From contig VGVV01000003.1 of the NCBI GenBank assembly GCA_016873895.1, positions 1-64,000 on the forward strand: a stretch of DNA of 64,000 bases, given 5' to 3'. This document shows, piece after piece, positions 1 to 9,199 of this stretch. The translations under genes were made by a program, and so were the position numbers. Below the pieces are notes generated by a model, which made no database searches, was not told where the DNA came from, and saw nothing but the letters and a program-made list of their open reading frames with translations. This DNA is from Ignavibacteria bacterium. GTDB taxonomy: Bacteria > Bacteroidota > Ignavibacteria > Kapaibacteriales > Kapaibacteriaceae. The first letter of the stretch is position 1. The number at the start of each line of letters is the position of its first letter.

Positions 1-2
1 TG

Positions 3-75
3 TGATCCCGTTGGGACTCGAACCCAAGGCCCTTTGATTAAAAGTCAAATGCTCTACCAGCTGAGCTACGGGATC
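3..75 (-). tRNA. tRNA-Lys (anticodon TTT)
   Basis: Read on the minus strand, this 73-nt segment folds as a complete cloverleaf. The seven-base acceptor arms (GATCCCG and CGGGATC) pair perfectly, the D arm carries AGCTCAGCTGGTAGAGC, and the T arm carries GGTTCGAGTCC. The anticodon loop is CTTTTAA, giving anticodon TTT for lysine. The discriminator base is A and no CCA is encoded, so CCA must be added after transcription. It points out of the left edge of the window. Confidence 0.97.
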
Positions 76-90
76 GTGAGATGCAAAGTT

Positions 91-174
91 ACGAATTACT
101 ACTTGTGAATTACGAATTACTAATTACGAATTATGAATTACGAATTATGAATTACAAATCACCAACGACGAATA
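91..174. repeat. Heptamer tandem repeat, block A (ACGAATT type)
   Basis: Twelve consecutive 7-bp units can be laid out without gaps from 91 to 174. The consensus is A(C/T)GAATT, for example ACGAATT at 91, 112, 126 and 140 and ATGAATT at 133 and 147; the last three units are degenerate. It lies between the tRNA-Lys gene and the 3' end of dxs. The exact 7-bp period resembles the short heptanucleotide repeats known from cyanobacterial intergenic regions; a function is not evident. Confidence 0.85.
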
Positions 175-210
175 ACGTGCTTTCGCGGGAATGACGTGTG
201 AAATCGTCAC

Positions 211-280
211 CAGTAACCAGTCATCAGTAATCTGTAATCTGTAATCAGTCATCTGTCATCTGTCATCAGTAATCCGTGAC
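211..280. repeat. Heptamer tandem repeat, block B (CAGTMAT type)
   Basis: Ten consecutive 7-bp units from 211 to 280 follow C(A/T)GT(A/C)AT, a different heptamer from block A but with the same period. The block overlaps the last codons and the TGA stop of dxs (266-268), so the C-terminal residues of that enzyme are written in repeat DNA. This suggests that the array grew into, or trimmed, the 3' end of the gene. Confidence 0.85.
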
Positions 281-2191
281 CACTGTGCGGATGACAACCG
301 ACCCAAGAAAGTCCTTGGCAACGTCTGTGATGCCCTTTGCATCCAGGCGCAGTTCTGCGTGAAGCTCTTCTTGTGTTCCGTGGTCAACGTAGATATCGGG
401 AATGCCGTGAATGAGTAGGTCCACAGTGTCGTGATGATACTGTGCGATATGTTCTGCAACAGCGCTGCCAAAGCCGCCCTGGATCTGCCCATCCTCGATG
501 GTGATGATGCGGCCCACGCGCTTTGCTACGTCGTCGATCATGGTTGTGTCAAGGGGCTTGACAAAGCGTGCATTCACAACTTCTGCAGAGATGCCATCAG
601 CAGCTAAGAGCTCGGCTGCCTTCGTTGCTTTGTCTACCATGTTACCGATGGCAATAAGCGCGACGTCTGTGCCTGTGCGAAGCGTTTCGCTCTTGCCGAT
701 TTCAATGGGCTGCATCGGACGCATCGCAACGCCCACCGAATTGCCGCGTGGGTATCGAACTGCAAGCGGACCAGAGGTGTAGGAGTGTACGCTCGTGTAA
801 AGCATGTCGCGAAGTTCTTGTTCGTCCTTCGGGGCCATCACAACCATGCCCTGGATGATGCGCAAGTATGCTAGGTCCAGAACGCCGTGGTGGGTTGGAC
901 CATCAGCGCCAACAAGACCCGAACGGTCAAGCGCAAACACAACATGCAGGTGCTGCAATGCTACGTCGTGCACGATGTGGTCAAACGCACGCTGCAAGAA
1001 GGAGCTGTAGATCGCTACAACGGGCACAATACCCTGTGTGGCAAGTCCGGCAGCAAACGTTACACCGTGGCCTTCTGCGATACCTACGTCGTAGACACGA
1101 GATGGAAAGCTCTTCTGGACAATGTCTAGCCCCGTGCCATCCGGCATGGCGGCTGTAATGCCGACAACCTTGGGGTTGGTGGACATAATCTCGACCATCG
1201 CATCACCGAATACCTTTTGATAGGTAGGAGTGGGCGCAACAGCCGGCTTGGCAGCTTGCACAGCTTTGCCTGTGATCTTGTCTACTTTGCCAATGGCATG
1301 GAGGAACTGCTTGTCGCGCTCGGCCGGACCGTACCCCTTGCCCTTTTGCGTGATCGTGTGAAGTAGGATGGGGCCCTTCATGTCGCGGATGCCCTGAAGC
1401 ATCGTAACAAGCTGGTTGACGTTGTGTCCGTTTACTGGACCAAAGTACCGAAAGCCCAATGCCTCAAAGAGCATACCTGGTGTGATAACGGCCTTCATGC
1501 CACCTTCGATGCGATGAGCCAGCGACTTAATACGGTCACCAAACCCGTCCATCTTATCCGTCATCGAACCAATCGTCTCGCGCAGGCGCTTGCCCCGTTC
1601 AGAAGCAAAGAGCTCGGAAAAGTAGTTCGAAAGTGCCCATACATTTGGTGCGATCGACATGTTGTTGTCGTTGAGCACAACTAAAATATCGCTCTTGATC
1701 ACACCGCAATTGTTCATTGCCTCGTATGCCAAGCCCCCTGTCATCGCGCCATCACCGATCACGGCAACCACACGGTAATCTTCTTTGAGCTGGTCGCGAG
1801 CTGCAGCCATACCTAGCGCAGCGGAGATCGACGTTGTTGCGTGTCCCGCGCCAAAATCATCAAAGGTGCTTTCGCTGCGCTTTAAAAAGCCAGACAAGCC
1901 ATCCTTCTGACGTATCGTGTGTAACGAGTCGCGGCGTCCGGTAAGGATTTTGTGCGGATAGGCCTGATGGCCCGTGTCGATCACGATTTTATCATGGGGC
2001 GTGTTAAACACATAGTGCAGAGCAACCGTGAGTTCTACCGTGCCTAGGCCGGCTCCGAAGTGACCGCCAACTTTTGTGATCGTGTCTACGAGAAACTCGC
2101 GCACCTCGTCGCTTACAACGCGAAGTTCCGACTCTGGAAGTTTCCGAAGGTCTTCCGGAGAATCAATGTTCATCAAATACTTGAAGTCCAC
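266..2191 (-). CDS. dxs: 1-deoxy-D-xylulose-5-phosphate synthase
   Basis: This is the thiamine-diphosphate enzyme that condenses pyruvate with glyceraldehyde 3-phosphate, the first step of the non-mevalonate isoprenoid pathway, acting in the cytoplasm. The 641-residue protein has the family's usual length. It shows the N-terminal GGHFGAGLGTVELT stretch, the TPP/Mg motif GDGAMTGG followed by VLNDNNMSI, a transketolase pyrimidine domain with DRSGLVGADGPTHHG, and the transketolase C-terminal domain. A GTG start is chosen because residues 1-12 align with the usual N-terminal KYL..I.SPEDL stretch; an ATG six codons later (2173) is the alternative. It follows the OmpA-like gene by 32 bp and is probably cotranscribed with it. 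Its last codons lie inside a heptamer repeat. Confidence 0.97.
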   Translation of the reverse strand: MDFKYLMNIDSPEDLRKLPESELRVVSDEVREFLVDTITKVGGHFGAGLGTVELTVALHYVFNTPHDKIVIDTGHQAYPHKILTGRRDSLHTIRQKDGLSGFLKRSESTFDDFGAGHATTSISAALGMAAARDQLKEDYRVVAVIGDGAMTGGLAYEAMNNCGVIKSDILVVLNDNNMSIAPNVWALSNYFSELFASERGKRLRETIGSMTDKMDGFGDRIKSLAHRIEGGMKAVITPGMLFEALGFRYFGPVNGHNVNQLVTMLQGIRDMKGPILLHTITQKGKGYGPAERDKQFLHAIGKVDKITGKAVQAAKPAVAPTPTYQKVFGDAMVEIMSTNPKVVGITAAMPDGTGLDIVQKSFPSRVYDVGIAEGHGVTFAAGLATQGIVPVVAIYSSFLQRAFDHIVHDVALQHLHVVFALDRSGLVGADGPTHHGVLDLAYLRIIQGMVVMAPKDEQELRDMLYTSVHSYTSGPLAVRYPRGNSVGVAMRPMQPIEIGKSETLRTGTDVALIAIGNMVDKATKAAELLAADGISAEVVNARFVKPLDTTMIDDVAKRVGRIITIEDGQIQGGFGSAVAEHIAQYHHDTVDLLIHGIPDIYVDHGTQEELHAELRLDAKGITDVAKDFLGSVVIRTVVTDY

Positions 2192-2223
2192 AACGCGCCC
2201 TGAATGTGCAGATGAGAAAAAGG

Positions 2224-4185
2224 TTATCGTCGTGGTGTTTCCACGATGACCTGCACCGTGCGCGATAGCTGACGTCCGATAGGGGAGTTGTTCGAAAACA
2301 CTTCTGTTGTTTCTCCTACGCCCATCGTGTAAAAACGTGCATCGCGGGCCCGACCTTGGAGAAACGCTCGAACAGACTCTGCGCGTTCCCGAGACAACTT
2401 AGCATTATACTCGTCGTTACCGATACGGTCGGAGTATCCTACGATACTTACGCGAGAAATAGCCGATATGCTCGGAAGTACCATTTGTTCAAGAATGCGC
2501 TGATTTTCTCCGCCTAGTGTAGACTTATCGAAGTCGAATAGAATCAGCGAATATTTGTCGACCGTCCGGTCGGGCAAATTCTCTGTCTTCTTGCGAACGC
2601 TCGAGATATAGTCAACCGGGATCGAGCCAGCAATCACAACAGAATCGTCGTCCTCTCTGCGCACAACGAGGTCGTAGTCTACCGGCACCTGATCTGCCGA
2701 GAGTTCGTTCGGGCGCATAGCCCAGCGTATTGGCTGCGGACGCCCCGTACCGGCAAGTGTACGCATTGTGCGTCCTGCCTGCATGATGTTCAGCGTCCAC
2801 GACGTAATGGTCGAATCGCTCACGGTAGGATAGAATACGACAACGTCGTAGTTGGCCACACGTTGGTTGTCTGCAGTAAGCAACACTGGAGCAAGCACAC
2901 CGGGCACATTCGAAGAAAGTTCGATGCGACGATTCTCGACGATGCCGTCTAGATCGTTCAGTGCAGATGGACGCGATGGAAGTGTTGAAGACTTCACAAG
3001 AACGCGTGCCTGCTCAATACCGCACTGTTCTGTGAGATATACCTTTGCCCATTCTGCGCGTACAGACGGCAGGCTTTTATCCGAGGCCTCTTTCTTGCCG
3101 TCAGTTGTGCCAGTAATCGTAAGCGCTGCCTGCGGGAATTTCTTCATGCGCACAGCAATGATGTTGAGCAGATTCTTGTTCACTTCCATAGCATCAAGCG
3201 GCAACGACTCCAGTGTAAAATTGCCACTCACACGATTGAAGTTTGCATACTGTTGATTCTCGTCTGGTAAGCCCCCTTCGTTGCAGAAGATGTATGGTAC
3301 AAGAGGGAACATTTCGTTGTAACGAACATCCTCTACATTGATCGCAGATATCACCGACTCGCGGTTCTCACCGTCAATGCCTGTGATCTTTTCCATCGAT
3401 CCCGTAAGGGGCTCCTTTGTGACGAGAATCGGTTTTGCAGAGGTAAATCCAAGCGACACAGAAACGCCGATGCGCAATTGCGAGATAGAAGTGGGGCTGA
3501 ACGCTGTGGAGCTCGAAACATTCGTAAGCGCATGACTATACGTGAGGTGCGGCTGCACGTATACGTTGCTATCGAGTGTAAACGTATATCCCAAACCAAG
3601 CAATAATGCCACCCGTGTAGATACATTTTCAATTGGGGCATTTTCTGAGATGACTTGTGTCTGATCTACATTCTGTTGGTTGATGACAGAGTTGCGAGAC
3701 TCCATCGTAGAAAGCGGAATCCCGATGTCGAGTCCAACAATTGGATGCAACGGTGCACTGCCAAATAGTCCGTACAGTTCTATCTGAGGAGCGATTTGCA
3801 GCATCGAGGAAAACAACGACAGATTGTGTGTTGCAGTTGCTTGCGGTGTAAGCTGCTCACTCGTAATCGTCGTTGGCATGGAATGATACCCCAGCGTGCC
3901 ACCCAGGTGTACGGTGGATGTGAGCGGCACAGCCCCGGTAAGGCCGATGGCTCCACCAAATCCGGAACCCGCATTTAAGAACCTGGCATTCGGGTTGGCA
4001 TTGCGGATGTCCGTCATCAAGCTACTCAGGACGTCGCTACTGCGCCAGACGGCAACCGAGGGTGCAATGAAGTTTAACGTACCACCAACGGAAAGTCCAA
4101 GGCGGGCCGGTGGAATTGTTTGAGCAACAGCCATCGCTGAGCAAGCCAATGCTAGGCAGAGGCTAAAGATGATGCGTGTTTTCAT
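2224..4185 (-). CDS. Outer-membrane protein with beta-barrel and tandem OmpA-like domains
   Basis: This 653-residue exported protein begins with a clear signal peptide (MKTRIIFSLCLALACSAMAVAQ). Residues of about 25-260 look like an outer-membrane beta-barrel with alternating hydrophobic strands. A first, degenerate OmpA-like unit follows (ITGTTDG ... ENRRIELSS), then an Ig-like stretch, then a canonical C-terminal OmpA domain (LILFDFDKSTL ... VGYSDRIGNDEYN ... LSRERAESVRAFL) that would bind peptidoglycan. The ATG at 4185 is chosen because the signal peptide starts there; a TTG six codons upstream is less likely. A TACTTTTG element ends 6 bp before this ATG. It has the same architecture as the protein at 7208-9199, so the two are probably paralogues. 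The specific role is unknown. Confidence 0.85.
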   Translation of the reverse strand: MKTRIIFSLCLALACSAMAVAQTIPPARLGLSVGGTLNFIAPSVAVWRSSDVLSSLMTDIRNANPNARFLNAGSGFGGAIGLTGAVPLTSTVHLGGTLGYHSMPTTITSEQLTPQATATHNLSLFSSMLQIAPQIELYGLFGSAPLHPIVGLDIGIPLSTMESRNSVINQQNVDQTQVISENAPIENVSTRVALLLGLGYTFTLDSNVYVQPHLTYSHALTNVSSSTAFSPTSISQLRIGVSVSLGFTSAKPILVTKEPLTGSMEKITGIDGENRESVISAINVEDVRYNEMFPLVPYIFCNEGGLPDENQQYANFNRVSGNFTLESLPLDAMEVNKNLLNIIAVRMKKFPQAALTITGTTDGKKEASDKSLPSVRAEWAKVYLTEQCGIEQARVLVKSSTLPSRPSALNDLDGIVENRRIELSSNVPGVLAPVLLTADNQRVANYDVVVFYPTVSDSTITSWTLNIMQAGRTMRTLAGTGRPQPIRWAMRPNELSADQVPVDYDLVVRREDDDSVVIAGSIPVDYISSVRKKTENLPDRTVDKYSLILFDFDKSTLGGENQRILEQMVLPSISAISRVSIVGYSDRIGNDEYNAKLSRERAESVRAFLQGRARDARFYTMGVGETTEVFSNNSPIGRQLSRTVQVIVETPRR

Positions 4186-4191
4186 ATACTG

Positions 4192-4199
4192 CAAAAGTA
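4192..4199 (-). promoter_or_regulatory. Candidate -7 promoter element TACTTTTG
   Basis: On the minus strand TACTTTTG fits the Bacteroidota -7 consensus TAnnTTTG and ends 6 bp before the ATG of the OmpA-like gene at 4185. Transcription from it would begin at or within a base or two of the ATG. No good TTTG -33 element is seen at 19 bp (GTTG occurs at 17). Confidence 0.5.
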
Positions 4200-4254
4200 C
4201 CAAGTGTTAACTTTACCAACGGACTGCAACTATATTTTTTCAGAGGATCATATT

Positions 4255-4941
4255 GTGAGACAGACGCATCTTTTCGCAAAAGCTTGTACCATGGTACTGG
4301 CTGGTTACTTCACGTTGTGCACGAGTGCATCGGAGCTTCTTGCTGGCGAGGGCATTCGCCTGGGTTTGTTTGGCGGAGCCGCCGTGCCGGGCGGTAACGT
4401 TGGCAACGTCTATCGCAAACTCTACTCAGATGGGGTTCAATCAGCCTACAACGAGGCAAACTCGCTTGGCAGCTGTTTTGGTGCGAAGGTTCGGCTTGGC
4501 ATTACCGAGGGATTTAGCCTGCAGGGCACGGCATCCTACAATTACTTTACCGATCAAAAGCAACGTGTCGTGGTAAACGGCATTGAGATACCACAGTTTC
4601 TAACCTCTGCTTCGTTTGTGCCCGTAACTGCCGGCGTTGTCTGGTGGCCGATACGCTCCTTTGTAACGATTGGCGTTACTGGCGAGGTGGTATACACATA
4701 CCATTCTGTAAGCGTTAGTGATAGCGATGAGGACCTCTTGAGAAACTACGGCATCAACATCGGAAACTTTGATCACAGCCGAAGTGATGTAGGTGCTGCG
4801 CTTGGTCTTTCAGTGGGTATTGATATTCTTGGTATCGAGCCGCATGTTGATATCAAGAACGTTTGGACGAATCAGTTTGTGAAGGGCACCAACGATCCAC
4901 TTACGTCGTTCTTACAGATCTCACTCGGCGTTGTTCTGTGA
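4255..4941 (+). CDS. Small exported beta-barrel protein, function unknown
   Basis: This protein of about 228 residues starts with a signal peptide (MRQTHLFAKACTMVLAGYFTLCTSAS). The rest is rich in alternating hydrophobic and polar residues and in Gly and aromatic positions (GVVWWPIRSFVTIGVTGEVVY) and ends in an aromatic/hydrophobic strand (FLQISLGVVL), as expected for an outer-membrane beta-barrel of the porin or OmpW-like size. The GTG at 4255 is chosen because AGAGGA lies 7 bp upstream and the basic n-region follows; the ATG at 4291 is an alternative with a shorter signal. It is transcribed divergently from the OmpA-like gene, and its 3' end overlaps the convergent permease gene by 21 bp. 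I do not recognise a specific family. Confidence 0.7.
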   Translation: MRQTHLFAKACTMVLAGYFTLCTSASELLAGEGIRLGLFGGAAVPGGNVGNVYRKLYSDGVQSAYNEANSLGSCFGAKVRLGITEGFSLQGTASYNYFTDQKQRVVVNGIEIPQFLTSASFVPVTAGVVWWPIRSFVTIGVTGEVVYTYHSVSVSDSDEDLLRNYGINIGNFDHSRSDVGAALGLSVGIDILGIEPHVDIKNVWTNQFVKGTNDPLTSFLQISLGVVL

Positions 4942-6417
4942 CCGTTTGAAGAAGAAGTAAAAAGGGATACCCGTTGCAAGCAGCAGGGTTCCCCAGACAG
5001 AGTTCAGAATTACCGGTGCAGAAGCCTCTGGTCCTTGTCCGATAGATTGCTCGAGAGCTCGCATCCCGCGTTGATAGTTGTCGATGTCTGCCATAACGGT
5101 GTAGACAAGAAAGACAACGGCAAAGGCGATAAACAGGATAGGCACAACTGGGTAGCCCCATGTTCGATACGGACGTGGGGCTTCTGGCATTTTACGGCGA
5201 AGCACGAAAACGCCATAGGCACCAAGAGCATAAAAGCCCCAGCTAACGAAGATGAGCATGTCTGTAAGGATGTCGAACGTGCCCGACATCACCAGAACAG
5301 ACGTCCAGATGAACTGGTAGAGCAAAGCCCGCGACGGTGTCTTGTACGTTTTGTGGATACGTCCGGCCGACGCAAAAAACATGCGCTCGTTGGCCATGCT
5401 GTAGTACACCCTGGAGCTGGCCAGAATCGTTCCGTTCGATGTACCAATCGTAGCGATGATTACTGCTAGGCTTACAAATGTTGCACCTGCACTGCCAAGC
5501 ATAAGGTTTGCCGCGTCGCGCGCAACAAGCTCTGCTCCAGCAAGCTGATCGATTGGCAGAATCATCAGGTACGCAAGATTGATGAGCACGTACACGCTGA
5601 TGCAGATGATCGTGCCAAGAATAAGAGATCTCGGAACTGTCTGCTGCGGGTTTACAACTTCTCCACTAACGTATGTAAGGTTGTTCCACCCATCATACGA
5701 CCATAACGCTTTGTTCATGGCCATTACCAGCGCTAGCATCAGGGCCGAGCCAACGGGTACGGCTGTGCTCGAGGGTGTTGTGATGTGGGCAATCGACCCG
5801 GCAGGACTCATAAACGCAAACGCTACCAGGAAGAGCATGGCAGCAACTTTGGCCGATGTTAGTACAGACTGTACAAAGCCCCCTTCGCGCACACCTGTGA
5901 TGTTGACGAGAGTTAACAGACCAACACCCGCGATGGTGAGCAATTTGATGCCAATGCTCTTGAGCGGAAAAATCGTGGCAAATGGCAGATGGATGGCCCA
6001 CGATTCCCAAACGTGTTCGGGCAGATTCCAAAGGGGAAGAAGTGTATCTACATATTCAGCAAAGACAAAGGTGATTGATGCTATGGAACCGCACTGGATT
6101 ACGACAAAGAGTGCCCACCCGTAGAGAAACGCCACGAACTCGCCGTACATGGCTCGGAAGTATTGGTATTGTCCGCCGGTAACGGGGATAAGTCCAGCAA
6201 CTTCAGCATTCGTAAGTGCTCCAAACAGCGTTACCACCCCGGCAACAACCCAGACCAATAGCAGCAAATACGGCGAATGCACGAACTCGGCCATAGCCGA
6301 GGGATTGCGAAAGATTCCCGAGCCAATCATCCCGCCAACCACAAGCGATGTGGTTGCAAACATGCCAAGTCGGGGCAGAAGGCTGGGGGGTAGGGTGGTT
6401 TGTTGCGTAGAGTTCAT
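4921..6417 (-). CDS. APC-family amino acid permease
   Basis: This 498-residue inner-membrane protein has about twelve hydrophobic segments. It matches the amino acid-polyamine-organocation (APC) superfamily: the conserved first-helix motif VVGGMIGSGIF is present, followed by the LFGALTNAEVAGLIPVTGG region and YDGWNNLTYVSGEVVNP, which is typical of L-amino-acid transporters and exchangers. The substrate cannot be told from sequence. The ATG at 6417 gives a normal cytoplasmic N-terminus; a GTG at 6432 is possible. It is transcribed toward the beta-barrel gene, with a 21-bp tail-to-tail overlap, and divergently from the LysE-family gene. Confidence 0.9.
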   Translation of the reverse strand: MNSTQQTTLPPSLLPRLGMFATTSLVVGGMIGSGIFRNPSAMAEFVHSPYLLLLVWVVAGVVTLFGALTNAEVAGLIPVTGGQYQYFRAMYGEFVAFLYGWALFVVIQCGSIASITFVFAEYVDTLLPLWNLPEHVWESWAIHLPFATIFPLKSIGIKLLTIAGVGLLTLVNITGVREGGFVQSVLTSAKVAAMLFLVAFAFMSPAGSIAHITTPSSTAVPVGSALMLALVMAMNKALWSYDGWNNLTYVSGEVVNPQQTVPRSLILGTIICISVYVLINLAYLMILPIDQLAGAELVARDAANLMLGSAGATFVSLAVIIATIGTSNGTILASSRVYYSMANERMFFASAGRIHKTYKTPSRALLYQFIWTSVLVMSGTFDILTDMLIFVSWGFYALGAYGVFVLRRKMPEAPRPYRTWGYPVVPILFIAFAVVFLVYTVMADIDNYQRGMRALEQSIGQGPEASAPVILNSVWGTLLLATGIPFYFFFKRSQNNAE

Positions 6418-6465
6418 ACACGATGTGAACACGATTGAGCGGGAATTTAGCTGTATTCTTGAATC

Positions 6466-7113
6466 ATGATATCACTCGTTATTGGTCTTCTTGTGGGATA
6501 CGTGTTAGCTATCCCGCCCGGACCGATTGGCATGGCTGCTGTTCGCACAGGGTTGCGCAATGGCATCAACTCTGCTCGCATGCTGGCATGCGGAGCGGGC
6601 ATCTTTGACCTACTCTATTGCTTCGTGGCCCTTACCATGTCTGCCACGGTTGCATCCTTCATGAGTCGTACTACATATCAAAGCCCCATTGTTATAGGGC
6701 TAGGCATCATGGTAGCTCTTGTTATCATTGGTGTTGGCATTCATCAGTATCGAAACCCCATCGAGTTGATCGATGACCAAGCCACTGCCGATGCACCGTT
6801 GGGACGTCCGTTTGCTGCAGGCGTTGCCTATGCATTGGCAAACCTTGCCAACCCAACATTTGTACCATCGTTACTGGTGATGTCTGCCTATATCATCGGA
6901 CTTGGCTTGGTCGGACCTGATACATCAGACAGAGTGCTCTTTTCTGTGGGGTTCGGCACTGGGAATGTGTTGTGGCTTCTTACCCTGGTGCACATGCTGG
7001 TGAGATTTCGTGATCGCCTGCCGCAGCAGACATTTACCATCGTGCAGCGGCTTATGGCTGCAATCGTCATAGGATTTGGCGTCGTTGCAGGAATGCGATT
7101 GGCTTTTCAATAG
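6466..7113 (+). CDS. LysE/RhtB-family amino acid exporter
   Basis: The 215-residue protein has about six hydrophobic segments and the family signature near the N-terminus (LAIPPGPIGMAAVRTGLRNG), which is characteristic of LysE/RhtB translocators that export amino acids or related small molecules across the inner membrane. The length is normal for the family. It is divergent from the APC permease with a 48-bp gap, so an importer and an exporter of amino acid-like solutes sit back to back. A near-consensus TATTCTTG lies just before the ATG. The substrate is not predictable. Confidence 0.88.
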   Translation: MISLVIGLLVGYVLAIPPGPIGMAAVRTGLRNGINSARMLACGAGIFDLLYCFVALTMSATVASFMSRTTYQSPIVIGLGIMVALVIIGVGIHQYRNPIELIDDQATADAPLGRPFAAGVAYALANLANPTFVPSLLVMSAYIIGLGLVGPDTSDRVLFSVGFGTGNVLWLLTLVHMLVRFRDRLPQQTFTIVQRLMAAIVIGFGVVAGMRLAFQ

Positions 7114-7207
7114 CACAAGCTCTCCCAGGTGTGATTTCCTTGCTTGATTCGTTGCATCAATTCCGGTAGTTTCACGGACGCAATAAAGCCGTGGGTTGGG
7201 GGATGCT

Positions 7208-9199
7208 ATGAGATTTGTAGCCACCTGTTGTGTGGTTCTCTGTGTTGCTAGTGTAATGGTATGTGCGCAAACCACATCTATCGGTATGCGCGGTGGCTAT
7301 TTGCATGTGTCGAACGAGTCTACGATACCTGTGATCTTTAGCTCCAATGATCCCGACTGCGGTGCTTTTTCCAACGGTGTGTCGCCTGGCATCTATGTAG
7401 GCCTCACGGGAGATTATGCAGTCGTTGGAGATGCATTAGAAGTAGGCGTTGGCCTTACGTTTCAGCAGCGCCCTGCGCGTCTAACGGTGAACACCGAGGC
7501 GGGATTCGAAGTGCTTGATCCTCTATCGCTGAAGTATGTTCCGCTCGTTCGTGAAAATGTTTTTGAAAGTACCTTAGGGTACGTGGCGTTCGAATTCAAC
7601 ATTCGTACACGTCCGCTCGATGACATCCCAATCTACATTCGTGCATCATTTGATGCTGGCAACCCACTGGTGAGCAGCACATATGATCAAACCGAAGAAA
7701 TCGTGAGTCCCGATGCCATACTCTTCCCTGATGGACGTAAGATTCGTACCACCGGCTCGGGGAATTTCCCTGGACTTGGAACCTCGATTGGAGTAGGGGG
7801 CGGAATAGGTTTTGCCTACGATCTTTCGAAAGAGGTTGAGATTGCTCCAGAGGTTTCATACCGCTACGGACTCAACTCGGTAAGCAGCTCGGCCACGTGG
7901 AATCAGTTCTGGATTGGCGCTGGAATTTCTCTGCGCTACCGCATGCATGAAGACGAAACGCCACCGCCGCCGCCAGCACCGGAGCCCGAACCAGTGCCAG
8001 CTCCAATCGCAGAGGTAATCCCCGAACCCGAGCCAGCCCCCGCTGTGATTGCGTCTATCTCTACGACACCGCTTGAGATTCGCGAAACTGTTGTTACGCA
8101 AACCTACCCGTTGTTGCCGTACCTCTTCTTTGATTCGTCTTCCGCGGCACTTCAACCGAGATACATCTATCGCGACGAGACATCAACGTTCAACGAGAAG
8201 GGGCTGCCCAGGGAGACACTACCGATCTATTATCGAGTGCTCGACATCATTGGATTGCGCATGCGCAGTGCTTCGGCGTCGAAGCTCGTTATCACTGGTA
8301 CAACTGATGCAGGCGAAAGTCTTAGCAATGATGACCGCATCGCGCTTGCCCAAGCGCGAGCAAAGGCAACAGCCGAGTATGTGAAGAATCGATGGGGCAT
8401 AGCCGCTGATCGTTTGGTGGTGCGTACAGTCGCTAAACCAACCAATCCATCACGTCAGACCTACATTGAAGGTGCGGCAGAGAATCGTCGCGTAGAGCTT
8501 TCATCTTCCGATGAAGCGTTGCTTGGACCAATCCTCCATACGCGTTTTAACGAGTACCTGCCCGCGCAAGCCCGACACGACTTTAGCACGTTGATACGTA
8601 ACCCCGAGCGTGCCGAAAGCTGGAATCTGACGGTGCGGCACGACGGTAAAGTGATTGGATCGCGAAGTGGCAGGCTCGTACCTCCGGAGATGCTCACTTT
8701 TGATCTAAGCCAGGAGATGACGAATGAACTTGGGCCGGTTACTGGTGTAAGCGACACCCTCGTAGCAACCTTGGTTGTACAGCAGGCTGGCAGGGAACCT
8801 GCTACAGCGGTTGTTGAGTTTCCTGTAACAAAGACGGTAAGTAATTACGAGGTAAGTAGGTTAAGCCTAATCGTGTTCGATTTTGACAGATCCGATATAT
8901 CAGACCAAAACAAAGAGATGATGCAGCGTGTTGTTACCTCGTCAACTGGTCAGGGAAGTAGTGCCAAGATTGTTGGTACAACGGACCGACTAGGTGAACG
9001 AGATCATAACATGGAGCTCTCACAAGACCGTGCTGTATCTGTAGAAAGTTTCGTACGTTCGATAGCCCCTTCGCTGAGGATTCAAGAGGTTAAGGGTATC
9101 GGACCAGACGAGTTACCATACGACAATTCAATTCCAGAAGGCAGGTTTTACTGCCGTACTGTTTCGTTGCAAATCACTACTCCGCTGAGGGTACGATGA
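7208..9199 (+). CDS. Outer-membrane protein with beta-barrel and tandem OmpA-like domains
   Basis: This 663-residue exported protein starts MRFVATCCVVLCVASVMVCAQ, a signal peptide. Residues of about 22-250 are barrel-like, and a Pro/Glu-rich linker follows (PPPPPAPEPEPVPAP). A first OmpA-like unit (VITGTTDAGESL ... ENRRVELSS) is separated by an Ig-like stretch from a canonical C-terminal OmpA domain (LIVFDFDRSDI ... VGTTDRLGERDHNMELSQDRAVSVESF). It shares its domain order with the protein at 2224-4185. The ATG at 7208 is preceded by a GGGGGA-like Shine-Dalgarno. The stop overlaps the start of the DUF1800 gene by 4 bp (ATGA), so the two are translationally linked. It may anchor an exported complex to peptidoglycan; that role is inference. 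Confidence 0.85.
   Translation: MRFVATCCVVLCVASVMVCAQTTSIGMRGGYLHVSNESTIPVIFSSNDPDCGAFSNGVSPGIYVGLTGDYAVVGDALEVGVGLTFQQRPARLTVNTEAGFEVLDPLSLKYVPLVRENVFESTLGYVAFEFNIRTRPLDDIPIYIRASFDAGNPLVSSTYDQTEEIVSPDAILFPDGRKIRTTGSGNFPGLGTSIGVGGGIGFAYDLSKEVEIAPEVSYRYGLNSVSSSATWNQFWIGAGISLRYRMHEDETPPPPPAPEPEPVPAPIAEVIPEPEPAPAVIASISTTPLEIRETVVTQTYPLLPYLFFDSSSAALQPRYIYRDETSTFNEKGLPRETLPIYYRVLDIIGLRMRSASASKLVITGTTDAGESLSNDDRIALAQARAKATAEYVKNRWGIAADRLVVRTVAKPTNPSRQTYIEGAAENRRVELSSSDEALLGPILHTRFNEYLPAQARHDFSTLIRNPERAESWNLTVRHDGKVIGSRSGRLVPPEMLTFDLSQEMTNELGPVTGVSDTLVATLVVQQAGREPATAVVEFPVTKTVSNYEVSRLSLIVFDFDRSDISDQNKEMMQRVVTSSTGQGSSAKIVGTTDRLGERDHNMELSQDRAVSVESFVRSIAPSLRIQEVKGIGPDELPYDNSIPEGRFYCRTVSLQITTPLRVR

Noticed and set aside
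91..280. CRISPR array
   Set aside because: The repeats are 7-bp units with no spacers and no cas genes nearby; they are simple tandem repeats.
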